Shown piece by piece: positions 8,618-17,149 of a DNA stretch of 42,295 nt. How positions within the stretch are numbered: position 1 is the first letter of the stretch; every line of letters begins with the position of its first letter. This DNA comes from Scytonema sp. RU_4_4. GTDB lineage: Bacteria > Cyanobacteriota > Cyanobacteriia > Cyanobacteriales > Nostocaceae. The DNA lies in NCBI GenBank assembly GCA_012031965.1, contig JAAUSC010000040.1, positions 1 through 42,295 on the forward strand. Reading direction: 5' to 3'. The translations under genes were made by a program, and so were the position numbers. The notes under the pieces are model-generated. The model was not told the origin of the DNA, ran no database searches, and worked only from the letters and a program-made list of their open reading frames with translations.

Positions 8618-9988
8618 ATGAAAATTAAACAAGAAGATGATAGACACAGCAATTTAAGAATTAAAATTCACTTTAATTGGCTAGTTTGCTTTGCAGTAGT
8701 CGCACAGGGATTGCTGCACATTCTTGCAACTTGTACTGAAAGTTATGCAAGTGTACCTGACACTGCAACCATGACTAAGTTAAGTACTACTGAAAATAAT
8801 AAGCCACTGGTACGTCGTCATTCTGGGGCAATGCCTGAACCTGCTAAAGTAAAAGATATCCTGCACAGTTGGCTAAAAGAATCTTTGATTATTCCAGCTG
8901 GAGGATCTTGGGTACATCTTATGTTTAAATATGGCAATGGGCAAGTTTCTCCATTAGTGCAAGTTGGTCCTAATAAAAAGACGACTTCTGAATACCTTTT
9001 TCCATGCAAATCTGTTAACAATACAACCATTGGTTGGAGTCTTATCAATGCTCGCAGTGGGGGATGTCTGACTATGCAAGTGTCAGGCGGGATAGGCAGA
9101 GTCAGTCAATTTCCATCTTCTATCAGTAAACACAATCATCAAACCACTAAGAGAATATCGAGTATTGTTCACACAACTAAGAATCTCCAGAACGCCCAGA
9201 ACTCAGTTTCTCAAGTCCAGTATTACTGTGGTGCAGTCGCAGATTCGCAGCAAAGACAATGGAAGATCTCAGTTGGCTTACCTTCTTTAGAATCTGCTTG
9301 CCAAGAAGCAATACAAAAGTGTAGTGTGGTAGTTCCTAATGGCAAATGTTTAGTCGCGAGTTTAGGCGATTGGAATACTAGCGATCCAAATGTAGCTGTA
9401 TCGATGGTATGCACGAGTAGTCAGCGTCCTGTTAGTTTATTAAAGACGAAAATTGGTAGCGGCTCCACAGTAGTCACGATGCTCAAAGAGTTGGAGCAGA
9501 ATGCTATTTTTCTGAATTCTATTGCTTGTGTACCCAGTGTTTATGGACCTAATGATGTGGTCATTTCACCAACTACACCTGAACCGACCTTAGTTCAAAC
9601 TCGTAATGTCAATGGCAACTTAGAAATAGATGTTTTAGCTGGATCGGTCAACATCGTATCAGCACAAAGAATAGATGGATTATTTCTAGAAAAAGGACAT
9701 GGCTATCGCCATCAGCAAAATAAACTCGTTCGCGTAAACTGCCCAAAGATTTTACAATCAGAATCTGTGCAAGAATTCCTTGAATTTAATAATTGGTCCC
9801 AAGATGTTGCTCCCCAGTTAGATGGATACCGAAAAGCTTTTTGTCAGACTGGCGAGCAACAAAGTGGTCATTCAAGACTTGATTTGGGAGGAATTATGAG
9901 ATATATAATAAACGTCTTTACTCCTACGGACAATGGTCCTCGTAGAATCAATAACCGTTATATAACACCTACCCAAAGCTACCCATAA
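8618..9988 (+). CDS. Secreted hypothetical protein beside the caspase/STAND gene
   Basis: This 456-residue protein has a hydrophobic stretch near 20-40 (NWLVCFAVVAQGLLHILA) before SYAS, read as a signal peptide or membrane anchor. The exported part is rich in Ser, Thr and Asn. A central segment (YYCGAVADSQQRQWKISVG followed by paired cysteines in CQEAIQKC and GKCLVASL) is loosely similar to DUF4189. A later part, NLEIDVLAGSVNIVS followed by LFLEKGHGYRHQ, is loosely like FecR repeats. Neither match is secure. It starts 131 bp behind the caspase gene on the same strand and could belong to the same unit. I do not recognise its function. Confidence 0.6.
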   Translation: MKIKQEDDRHSNLRIKIHFNWLVCFAVVAQGLLHILATCTESYASVPDTATMTKLSTTENNKPLVRRHSGAMPEPAKVKDILHSWLKESLIIPAGGSWVHLMFKYGNGQVSPLVQVGPNKKTTSEYLFPCKSVNNTTIGWSLINARSGGCLTMQVSGGIGRVSQFPSSISKHNHQTTKRISSIVHTTKNLQNAQNSVSQVQYYCGAVADSQQRQWKISVGLPSLESACQEAIQKCSVVVPNGKCLVASLGDWNTSDPNVAVSMVCTSSQRPVSLLKTKIGSGSTVVTMLKELEQNAIFLNSIACVPSVYGPNDVVISPTTPEPTLVQTRNVNGNLEIDVLAGSVNIVSAQRIDGLFLEKGHGYRHQQNKLVRVNCPKILQSESVQEFLEFNNWSQDVAPQLDGYRKAFCQTGEQQSGHSRLDLGGIMRYIINVFTPTDNGPRRINNRYITPTQSYP

Positions 9989-9989
9989 C

Positions 9990-10082
9990 TGGAAATATCT
10001 ACTTTGGGTTTCGTTTACTTCCTCGCTTCATCCTGGCAACGTCGGCGTTAACCAGTCCACGGGCTAACACTGCCTAACTGGC
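9990..10082 (-). ncRNA. Candidate omega RNA / right-end region of the IS607 element
   Basis: In IS605/IS607-type elements, the guide (omega) RNA is made from the 3' end of tnpB and the right end. Here the minus strand beyond the TnpB stop continues in the same frame (AVLARGLVNADVARMKRGSK) and includes short complementary blocks. Position is the only support; the fold and the 3' boundary were not computed. Confidence 0.25.
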
Positions 10083-11469
10083 AGCTTTACTCAAATTGAT
10101 TGCAGCGTTCAAATCGCGGTCAATAACAAAACCACAAAGACCACATTCAAACACTCGCTCACTCAATGTGAGCGTTTCTTTTTTTGTTCCGCAATTGGAA
10201 CAAGTTTTAGAACTAGGAAACCATCTATCAACCACTACAAGCTTTGAGCCATACAACTCGCATTTGTAGGTCAACTGGCGACGGAACTCAAAGAAACTCA
10301 TATCAGCAATAGATTTAGCCAGCTTGTGATTAGCCAACATTCCTGATACGTTCAAATCCTCAATAACTATCACGCCGTGGTTCTTGGCTAGTAATGTTGT
10401 GAGTTTGTGCAATGTATCTTTGCGGATGTTGGTAATCTTTCTATGCAATCTAGCAATTTGTAATTGTGCTTTCTTCCAGTTAGCAGAACCGATAATTTTA
10501 TGCCGATTCAACCATTGCATTCTGGACAATTTCTCTTCGTACTTTTTGTAAGACTTTGCTCCTTCTACCACCTCTCCAGTTGATAGTGTGGCAAGTGCTT
10601 TAACACCTAAGTCAACGCCTACAACGTCTGTGTGGCTGGATTCTCTAGCTTCTACGGGGGTCTTACACGTAAAAAAATCTGCGGTCCTTCGTTTTGTTGA
10701 TTCGTCGGCGTAGTCGGGTACTCGTTCTATTAAGGACCGCAGATTTTTTCGGGGACGCCAGATACCTGCGGCGGGAAACCCGTCCGCAGTACTGGCTCGA
10801 CAATGCGTCACCTCAAACCTAAAACTGATAAACCACCTATCAGCTTGACGGCTAATTGTTGCCGATTTGGTTAATACGGAGCCTGATCCTGAAAAATTGG
10901 GCAGCCCTGTATTTTGTTGATCTGTCGGCGTAGTCGGGTACTCGTTCTTTGTTAGCGTTTGCGCAGCGCCCCCTACGGGGCTAGCGAGCCGTAGGCTGGG
11001 CTGCCCAATTTTTTGCGGCAAATTCGATACCTGTGGAAGTCGTTCATAGGTTTTTAAGACACCGATTACAGGTACTTGAATTTTGTTGTTGCCGAGAATC
11101 TTGACTGAACCTTCAAGAGTGAAAGAGTCACGCCTACCTTTTTTCTTGAACTTTGGAACGCCAGCAGTCTTGTTAAAACATCGCTTCCAAGACTCGCGCA
11201 ATGCCATCAATGCTTGTTGCGGTGCAGTCTTTGAGCATTCGTAGTACCATTCATGTTCACTCTTTACCAGTGCGACTAGCCATTTATGTAGGTCAATAGC
11301 ACTAGGAAACTTAATTTTGGAATCGGGATTGACTTTGTTATGGTCAAGAATTTGCTTGGTTAAAGCCAGTCCCCCAATTCCATGCATGACGGGCTACGCC
11401 GCAATGTTTCATCAATGCTACACGCTGCTGGTTATTCAGTTTCAACTCGGTCTTGAAGCCTAGCAGCAT
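10074..11469 (-). CDS. tnpB: IS607-family TnpB (RuvC-like RNA-guided nuclease), frameshifted and carrying in-frame insertions
   Basis: TnpB is the RNA-guided RuvC nuclease of IS605/IS607 elements. The catalytic triad is visible: D in VVGVDLGVKAL, E in VIVIEDLNV, and D in FVIDRDLNAAINL, with a CxxC...CxxC zinc ribbon (CSNCG...CGLCG) between the last two. The frame open from 11387 lacks the true N-terminus. The first 31 residues (KTELKLNNQQRVALMKHCGV and on) lie upstream in another frame from an ATG at 11469, joined across a G5 run near 11371-11375, so one extra G explains the break. Two segments of about 50 residues each, after ERLPQVS and after FRFEV, are absent from the usual family sequence and correspond to palindromic repeats. 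The stop follows SKAAS; reading on in frame gives about 24 more plausible residues, so the tail seems truncated. Confidence 0.85.
10672..10749. repeat. Palindromic element 2 inside tnpB (18-bp stem, shared core)
   Basis: Perfect 18-bp arms AAAAAATCTGCGGTCCTT (10672-10689) and their reverse complement (10732-10749) enclose 42 bp. Positions 10692-10728 match 10912-10948 in the second element at 35 of 37 bases. The element lies inside tnpB and is translated there as part of a segment absent from normal TnpB. Confidence 0.9.
10757..10796. repeat. Hairpin repeat GCGGGAAACCCG type, adjoining element 2
   Basis: GCCAG(A)TAC at the left pairs with GTACTGGC at the right, enclosing CTGCGGCGGGAAACCCGTCCGCAG, itself a hairpin with one bulged base. 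Palindromes with a GCGGGAAACCCGCC centre are a widespread interspersed repeat in Nostocales genomes. It is part of the same in-frame insertion in tnpB. Confidence 0.75.
10892..11013. repeat. Palindromic element 1 inside tnpB (16-bp stem, shared core, nested GC palindrome)
   Basis: Perfect 16-bp arms AAAAATTGGGCAGCCC (10892-10907) and reverse complement (10998-11013) enclose the shared core (10912-10948) and a GC-rich interspersed palindrome (about 10953-10995, with CCCCCTACGGGG). The arms have no similarity to those of the other element. The reading frame of tnpB stays open across it. Confidence 0.9.
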
Positions 11470-12110
11470 TAAGACACCTCCTTAACTACTTGAGCCATTC
11501 CATCAATCAGTTTCTTGTTTTTCTTGCTTCTTGAACCATACAAGCGAGCACTGAACACGGTGATGAGTTCAATCATGTCCTGCACTAACTCTTGCTCAAA
11601 TGGCACTTCTTCACTGGATTTGTTGATAATCACAACTTCAGTCTCGAACTCTTCACATATGGCAAATACTAACTCTGCACCGAATCTCAGTAATCTATCT
11701 TTGTGAGTTAGTACCAGTCGAGCGACATCACCTTGCATAATACGTTTGAGCAATTTTTGCAATCCTTTCTTCTGGTAATTCAAACCACTCCCCAAATCTT
11801 GAATGGTTTCAAACTGCCAACCATTAGCAGAGCTAAATGCTTCTAATACTTGTGCTTGGCGTACCAAATCTGCTTTTTGGTCATGACTTGAAACACGAGC
11901 ATAGTTGATAGTTATGCGGTCATCAAGCTGTTTCAAGTCACGTGGCGTAATTCGTTTAATATCTGCTAGATAAAACCGTCTGTGTCCACTAGGCGCTCGC
12001 TCCGAACGTATCTTACCTTCGTCAGCCCAGCGTCTTAATGTTTTGATAGAGATGCCCAAATATGAAGCAGCATCTCCAATACTTATGATCATCTCCGAAT
12101 GATTTTCCAT
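11469..12110 (-). CDS. tnpA: IS607-family serine recombinase TnpA
   Basis: This 213-residue transposase has an N-terminal MerR-type helix-turn-helix (about 8-55: IGDAASYLGISIKTLRRWAD, then SGHRRFYLADI). It is followed by a serine-resolvase catalytic domain starting ITINYARVSSHDQKADL, with the nucleophile at S74. Conserved LTHKDRLLRFG and VFSARLYGSRSKK blocks follow, the latter near the C-terminus. HTH first and a short resolvase domain after it is the IS607 order. It catalyses excision and insertion of a circular intermediate without terminal repeats. It overlaps the TnpB start by one base, which implies coupled translation. I see no damage in it, unlike its partner. Confidence 0.93.
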   Translation of the reverse strand: MENHSEMIISIGDAASYLGISIKTLRRWADEGKIRSERAPSGHRRFYLADIKRITPRDLKQLDDRITINYARVSSHDQKADLVRQAQVLEAFSSANGWQFETIQDLGSGLNYQKKGLQKLLKRIMQGDVARLVLTHKDRLLRFGAELVFAICEEFETEVVIINKSSEEVPFEQELVQDMIELITVFSARLYGSRSKKNKKLIDGMAQVVKEVS

Positions 12111-12282
12111 ACCAAGTGCAACTTTTTAAGGCTACACTTCATTATGTCCCCATTACGGAAGTTATGTCCAGATATTTACAGATTTTTAGTTACAGTTTCT
12201 AACCCTTAGCGCCTACCAAGGAGCGATCGCCGGAAAATAGTGGCGCAGTGCATAGTGTCCCTCCCTGTAAGGGTAAAAGAAG

Positions 12283-13755
12283 TTAGTTGACTGACTCTAC
12301 ACCTATAATGCAGCCAGTACGTGGAGGAACACTTAAAGTCAAATGTTTAGACTCTCCCTCAACGTTCCACTCAACGGATGCAGCGCCGTATAAAAGCTTA
12401 TTAGGTTGAGTCTTTAAACTCGCAGTATCAACATCCCCTTTTGCTTTTGCAGTACCAACGTTAACCGCAACAATCAATTCCTCTGTTCCCAAAACTCGTG
12501 CAAAGATGTAGAGTGCTCCTTGAGCGTATAGGACTTTGTAATCGCCTGTATGCAAACATTGGTAAGCGTGTCTTATAGCAATTAATTCGCGGTGAGTCTT
12601 GAGAATTTCCCTATTCCAACTAGCTTCTAATGGAAAACCACGGCGAGAGTCTGGATCTATAGCTCCTGGTAAACCAACTTCATCACCATAATAAATACTA
12701 GGGGCACCAGGAAAGGTCAGAAGCAGTAAAGTTGCTAATTCCACACTCGCTCTATCACCGCCAGCAATAGTCAATAATCGCGCTGTATCGTGACTAGCCA
12801 GTAAATTTAATTGAGTCAGCTCAATCTCCCAAGGGTAAAGTTGCAGGAGTTCTTGGATTTTCTCAGCATACTCAGCGGCGAACAATGGAGGATAAGGTTT
12901 GTAGTCGCGGCTTTGCACTTGATCCATAACAACGCGATCGCCTGCGGTAAAAGCAATGGTTGCTCCTGCAAATAGATAATTCATCACCCCATCGAATTGA
13001 GTTCCATCCAACCACTCACGGGAATCTCCCCAAACTTCGCCGACAATATAAGCATCGGGATTAATAGCTTTGACTCGCTGACGGAATTCTTGCCAAAAAC
13101 CAGGAGTTTTAATCTCAAAAGGCACATCCAACCGCCAACCGTCAATGCCGAATTTTATCCAATATTCGGCGATTTCCATAATATATTCCTGCACTTCCGG
13201 GTTATCATGATTAAACGCTGGTAGTGCTCGATTGCCAGCCCAACCCTCATAATTAGCAGGGAATTCACCGTTGTAAGGAGAAAGGGGCCAGTCTTCTATT
13301 TTGAACCAATTCACCCAAGGTGAATGAGGACCATTTTCTAAAACATCGTGAAAAAAGAAAAATCCGCGACTGGAATGGTTAAACACTCCATCGAGAACAA
13401 CTTTGATGTTACGCCCATGAGCAGCGTCTAGTAATTCCTTAAAAGCTGGGTTACCTCCCAGCATTGGATCAACTTGATAATAATCATGCGTGTGGTAGCG
13501 GTGATTGCTAGCCGATTGAAAGATGGGCGTAAAGTAAATAGCATTAATTCCTAAATCCTGTATGTAATCTAACTGCTCTAGAACACCCCACAAATCTCCT
13601 CCTTTATAACCTTGGAGTGTGGGCATAGCTTCCCAATCTTCCCAACTAGCATTGTGTAAAAGCCGTTTGCGAGGTTGTTTACTTCTAGCAAATCGATCTG
13701 GAAAGATTTGGTAGAAAACAGCGTGTTTAACCCAGTCTGGTGTTTGAATCTGCAT
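12283..13755 (-). CDS. GH13 alpha-amylase family enzyme (neopullulanase/cyclomaltodextrinase-like)
   Basis: Counting from the ATG at 13755, this 490-residue protein has a complete GH13 catalytic domain. Conserved regions are LDGVFNHSS (about 121-129), GWRLDVPFE with the nucleophile D210, IVGEVWGD with the acid/base E240, and LLASHDTAR with the stabiliser D323. GIDGWRLDVP and the overall length point to the neopullulanase, maltogenic amylase and cyclomaltodextrinase group, but the extra N-terminal domain common there is missing. There is no signal peptide, so it should act on internal glycogen or maltodextrins. The upstream ATG at 13815 adds 20 unrelated residues; I prefer the one at 13755, which has AGAGAG about 7 bases before it and starts MQIQTPDWVKHAVFYQIFPD. 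Confidence 0.9.
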   Translation of the reverse strand: MQIQTPDWVKHAVFYQIFPDRFARSKQPRKRLLHNASWEDWEAMPTLQGYKGGDLWGVLEQLDYIQDLGINAIYFTPIFQSASNHRYHTHDYYQVDPMLGGNPAFKELLDAAHGRNIKVVLDGVFNHSSRGFFFFHDVLENGPHSPWVNWFKIEDWPLSPYNGEFPANYEGWAGNRALPAFNHDNPEVQEYIMEIAEYWIKFGIDGWRLDVPFEIKTPGFWQEFRQRVKAINPDAYIVGEVWGDSREWLDGTQFDGVMNYLFAGATIAFTAGDRVVMDQVQSRDYKPYPPLFAAEYAEKIQELLQLYPWEIELTQLNLLASHDTARLLTIAGGDRASVELATLLLLTFPGAPSIYYGDEVGLPGAIDPDSRRGFPLEASWNREILKTHRELIAIRHAYQCLHTGDYKVLYAQGALYIFARVLGTEELIVAVNVGTAKAKGDVDTASLKTQPNKLLYGAASVEWNVEGESKHLTLSVPPRTGCIIGVESVN

Positions 13756-13898
13756 GAATGACTCTCTATCACTCCACAGCATATAGTTGCAGATACCAGG
13801 CTGTTTACGACTCACACTTGTGGTAGAAAATTTAACGGCTCTTCACAATACTGCTAAACTTGCCTGGTTCTGCACTCCCTCATCTTCCCCTGACGTAC

Positions 13899-13953
13899 TT
13901 CACCTAAAATATTCACCTAAAATATTTACCTAAAATATACTGTAGATACTGTA
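13899..13953. repeat. 13-bp tandem repeat x3 plus a short direct repeat
   Basis: TTCACCTAAAATA occurs at 13899-13911 and 13912-13924, and as TTTACCTAAAATA at 13925-13937. A TACTGTAGA/TACTGTAGG direct repeat follows, to 13953. It lies between the end of the exporter gene and the start of the amylase gene. Confidence 0.85.
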
Positions 13954-13962
13954 GGCTCACGA

Positions 13963-14283
13963 TTAGTGTGGAGAAACAAGCCTAAGTCCTATCACACCTG
14001 TGATGATCAAGCCAATGCAAGTGAGACGGCGCACTTCAAGAGGTTCTTGAAACAAAACTGCACCCAGTATAATTGTACCAACAGTTCCTATACCTGTCCA
14101 AATAGTGTAGGCAGTACCCACTGGTAGTGTACGCAGAGCTCTAGACAGAAAGGTGAAACTCATGATCATGAGGGCAATAGTAGTCACACTCGAACCAAAC
14201 CTAGTAAACCCTTGTGCATATTTGAGACTAATTGCCCATCCTACCTCAAGTAGACCAGCAATAAGAAGATAGATCCATGCCAT
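13963..14283 (-). CDS. sugE: SMR-family exporter, Gdx/SugE subtype (probable guanidinium exporter)
   Basis: This 106-residue protein has four membrane helices: about 3-20, 30-48, 57-77 and 84-101. The conserved membrane glutamate E13 lies in [18 protein letters not shown]. The segment [18 protein letters not shown] is the SugE/Gdx form rather than the EmrE form, so the predicted activity is proton-coupled export of guanidinium rather than multidrug export; this is inferred by subtype. A strong ribosome site, AAGGAGGGG, precedes the ATG. I looked for a guanidine riboswitch in the 164-bp leader and saw no clear one. A DUF2087 regulator-like gene lies directly upstream on the same strand. Confidence 0.88.
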   Translation of the reverse strand: MAWIYLLIAGLLEVGWAISLKYAQGFTRFGSSVTTIALMIMSFTFLSRALRTLPVGTAYTIWTGIGTVGTIILGAVLFQEPLEVRRLTCIGLIITGVIGLRLVSPH

Positions 14284-14447
14284 GTGCCCCTCCTTATAGG
14301 TTGCAATAACTTAGAACTGTGACTTGATTTTTTCTTGGTAGATGCAGCCACATACGAGGAGTTTCTATCTGAGTTATAATAGGGGACACTTTTTCGCCAT
14401 TGCGTCAGTGTGCATTGTATCTAGTGTAACATAGCTATCAGAGTTGT

Positions 14448-14777
14448 CTATAACTCCATCTGCCTCATGATTTCAGTTTCAGACTTCCAAAGAGCTGCTG
14501 GTAATCGCCAGTAAAAACCATTTTCCCGCTCCATAAGCTGATAACCGATGAGTTCCCGTCGTAATGTTGCATAGTCAGAGTGATGACGCCCAATAATTTC
14601 GTTCACTTGACGTTCTGTGTAAGTCACCTCTTGCTCAAATTTTCTGACTAACCACCTGAGTACAACTAAGCGTTTTTTGCGAGAAGCAGGAATCTTTATG
14701 AGGCGCGTACCATCAAGATAATTTTTGAGTACTTTTTCTTCCCATGCTTCTAATTTGACATTTTTCATCCCTTGCAT
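14448..14777 (-). CDS. DUF2087 domain protein (putative transcriptional regulator)
   Basis: This protein of about 109 residues matches DUF2087, a small domain usually annotated as a regulator. It has EEKVLKNYLDGTRLIKIPAS near the start, RKKRLVVLRWLVRKFEQEVTYTERQVNEI in the middle and IIGRHHSDYATLRRELIGYQ-LMERENGFYWRL after it. The last part looks like a winged helix (first helices, then HHSDYATLRREL). The start at 14777 has GGAG six bases upstream; an ATG three codons later is also possible. It precedes the SMR exporter by about 165 bp and may control it, but this is inference from position only. Confidence 0.8.
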   Translation of the reverse strand: MQGMKNVKLEAWEEKVLKNYLDGTRLIKIPASRKKRLVVLRWLVRKFEQEVTYTERQVNEIIGRHHSDYATLRRELIGYQLMERENGFYWRLPAALWKSETEIMRQMEL

Positions 14778-15379
14778 CCTGCACTCCAAAATATCAAGAC
14801 GTAAGCACTAGAAAAATTTGGCGTTATATTAGCGCTGGGGTGTTGGAAAATATGAGAAAAATACAGAAATGTGTTACGGAGAATCAGTTAGGCATTGTGC
14901 TTTCTCTCTATAATTTTAGATCAGGTTATGTCAGGTTATATCAGGGGGAGGGGCTTACGACACTCCGAGTTTTTAGTGAATCTCAAAAATGTATTGAAAG
15001 TTACAGTCTTTTGATGCACTTTCACGCACTTTCTACTAAATTCAGTGTCTGTGTTTGAAAAGCGAGGATAGCGCTTTTTCTCAACTAGTCCTCAGATTTG
15101 TTCAAATTTGACCACAATTTTGTCTAAAATTGCGTCCGGTGAAACAGTATCTCATGCTCCAAGTTAGGTAGAATCATCTATCATCTGAATTTTTACAAGG
15201 CAAACTGGCTACGTCACCACTTGACCATAGTCATTTGGTGTCTATCCACAAAAAAGGTTGTGTTACATTAACTACTGGAATAACCGGCTTATTAAATCAC
15301 TATAGTTGATACACTAACTTGAGCAATTGCCTTGACTTAACTTAACGTAGGTATGCAATACTGCGCCGCAGGAATGCAA
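14778..15379. other. AT-rich intergenic region, no gene seen
   Basis: About 600 bp separate the divergent DUF2087 and WD40 genes. I see a near-perfect direct repeat, ATCAGGTTATG/TCAGGTTATATC (about 14920-14942), and no open frame with protein character (the 72-codon frame at 14840 is unconvincing). It probably holds the promoters of both flanking genes. Confidence 0.5.
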
Positions 15380-17140
15380 ATGGATTGGATTAGCTTACTA
15401 AAAGCTCAACAAGCTGATTTCCTTCAACGAGTCAAGAAACCTAAGACTTACGATCTCTCTTTGCTGGAAAGTCAAGTCAAAGGTTGCCATAGCGAAATTA
15501 TGGCATTTTGGGGCGAACCATTGGCAAAACTGCTGGAGATGACTCGCCAACAAGCAGAAATTATCGCCAAAAATCCCCCTCCGACACCGCCGGAATATCC
15601 TGAACCTCCTGACTGGGCTATTCCCTTTACAACGTACTTTCAGCAGCAAGCAGAAGATTATCTTTTGCGAGAGCAAATTGTTGACCGGGTGATAGGCGAT
15701 CGCCTAGGTAAGCAGGTGAAAAAAGTGGCACAAGATACCTTGAACAATATAGCTCTAGATGATGAAGGAAATTTACGTGGTGAAAGCAAATTTTCCTACG
15801 TGCTTGCAAGTAACCCCAAAGTCAGTCTTCAAGTTTCTGCTGCTGATGGAGAAAGTTTTAACAGTATCAAGAAAGAGAAAGTGAGATGGTCTGTTACACA
15901 AGAGGATTTAAAAAATCACCAAATCTTAATTTTCCTATGTTTGTTTTATCCATTTACTGGTCAAAGAGGTTATGAAAAGCAGGTAATTATAGCAGGTTTT
16001 TTACCCACAAATCAAATTGAATTTAGTGAGCCAAAACTGTACATTACCCCAAGTCAGTTGTTATATGCGGGAGGACTGAGTTGGTATTTAGAATCACTAA
16101 GTACTCAAAAAGACAAGCTGCGAGTCTCGAATGCAATTGCGATCACAGAGACAACTCAAACTCTACCACCAGACCATCCCCTTAAGACAATAGTCGGTGA
16201 GTGGGAATGCTGGCAGACTCTAAAAGGACATACTAGAGGAATAAATTGCCTAGCCTTCAGCCAAAGGGGTAGCAACGGTAACACCTCTCCTCTTGTCGCA
16301 AGTGGTAGTCGTGGGGAGACAAAGCTATGGGATTTGACCAAAGGTGAGTTGATAGGGACATTATCCGAGCATCCTTGGATTTTATCTGGGTTGGTTGATG
16401 AAGTGAATTCCCTGGCTTTTAGTCCAGATGGGCAGACATTAGTCAGTGCTGGTGCAGACTCCACAATTAAACTTTGGCACGTAGGAGCACAAGACTTAAT
16501 TGATATTTTGCACAAGCATAATGGGATGGTGCGGTGTGTAGCCTTTACCCCAAATGGACGAATGTTAGCAACTGGGGGAGACGATAGAAAAATTATGTTT
16601 TGGGACTTGATGCAGCGTCAGGTTGCTACCGCCCTATCTTTAGAAGATACCGCTGCTCATTCACTTGCTTTGAGCCCAGATGGACAAACTCTAGTCACAG
16701 GGAGTTACCGCAAAATCAAAGTCTGGCGTATTTTCCAACAGGAAGGTCAGATACCTTTCGTTCCTGAGTTGTTACACTCATTTACAGGTCACTCCCATAT
16801 TGTTCGTGCCTTAGCTATTAGTACAGATGGCAAGATTTTACTCAGTGCTAGTCGGGATAAAACGATTAAAATTTGGGACTTAGAGAATGGGGAATTACTT
16901 CGCACACTGAACGGACATAGGGATGGAGTGTATGCCGTTGCGTTAAGTCCTGATGGACAAATTATCGCTAGTGGTAGTGCAGATAAAACGATTAAGTTGT
17001 GGTACCTACAAACGGGAGAACTGCTTGGTACGTTTACAGGTCATACACACACAGTAACAGCATTGGCTTTTACTATTTCAGGGGAACTTTTGGTAAGTGG
17101 GAGTTTAGATAAAACGATTAAAATTTGGCAGCGGAGTTAA
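15380..17140 (+). CDS. WD40 repeat protein with an uncharacterised N-terminal domain
   Basis: This protein of about 586 residues has two parts. Residues 1-270 carry a domain I cannot name, starting MDWISLLKAQQADFLQRVKK, with PPPTPPEYPEPPDW near 66-79; this type recurs in cyanobacteria. From about 280 there are about seven WD40 blades, each ending like DKTIKIWDLENGELL or DKTIKLWYLQTGELL, enough for one closed propeller. It has no signal peptide or membrane helix and is probably a cytoplasmic protein-binding scaffold. The chosen ATG has GGA seven bases before it; an ATG nine codons upstream is possible. It converges on the ribokinase gene with only 9 bp between. Confidence 0.85.
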   Translation: MDWISLLKAQQADFLQRVKKPKTYDLSLLESQVKGCHSEIMAFWGEPLAKLLEMTRQQAEIIAKNPPPTPPEYPEPPDWAIPFTTYFQQQAEDYLLREQIVDRVIGDRLGKQVKKVAQDTLNNIALDDEGNLRGESKFSYVLASNPKVSLQVSAADGESFNSIKKEKVRWSVTQEDLKNHQILIFLCLFYPFTGQRGYEKQVIIAGFLPTNQIEFSEPKLYITPSQLLYAGGLSWYLESLSTQKDKLRVSNAIAITETTQTLPPDHPLKTIVGEWECWQTLKGHTRGINCLAFSQRGSNGNTSPLVASGSRGETKLWDLTKGELIGTLSEHPWILSGLVDEVNSLAFSPDGQTLVSAGADSTIKLWHVGAQDLIDILHKHNGMVRCVAFTPNGRMLATGGDDRKIMFWDLMQRQVATALSLEDTAAHSLALSPDGQTLVTGSYRKIKVWRIFQQEGQIPFVPELLHSFTGHSHIVRALAISTDGKILLSASRDKTIKIWDLENGELLRTLNGHRDGVYAVALSPDGQIIASGSADKTIKLWYLQTGELLGTFTGHTHTVTALAFTISGELLVSGSLDKTIKIWQRS

Positions 17141-17149
17141 GGTAACAAG

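Larger units (their letters stand above)
9990..12120 (-). mobile_element. IS607-family insertion sequence (tnpA-tnpB), decayed
   Basis: The pair of a MerR-headed serine recombinase and an RuvC-type TnpB, overlapping by one base (TAATG at 11467-11471), is the gene content of IS607. I cannot fix the ends: IS607 makes no target duplication and has no terminal inverted repeats, so the limits given are the genes plus likely flanks. The element is probably immobile or nearly so as sequenced: tnpB has a frameshift near its start, two large insertions and an early stop, while tnpA looks intact. Confidence 0.75.

Noticed and set aside
14284-14447. Guanidine riboswitch before the Gdx/SugE-type gene
   Set aside because: I looked for ykkC-type or paired ACGR-loop hairpins in the leader and saw no convincing match.
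14840-15058. 72-codon plus-strand frame before the WD40 gene
   Set aside because: AT-rich with a direct repeat; no recognisable motif or start signal.
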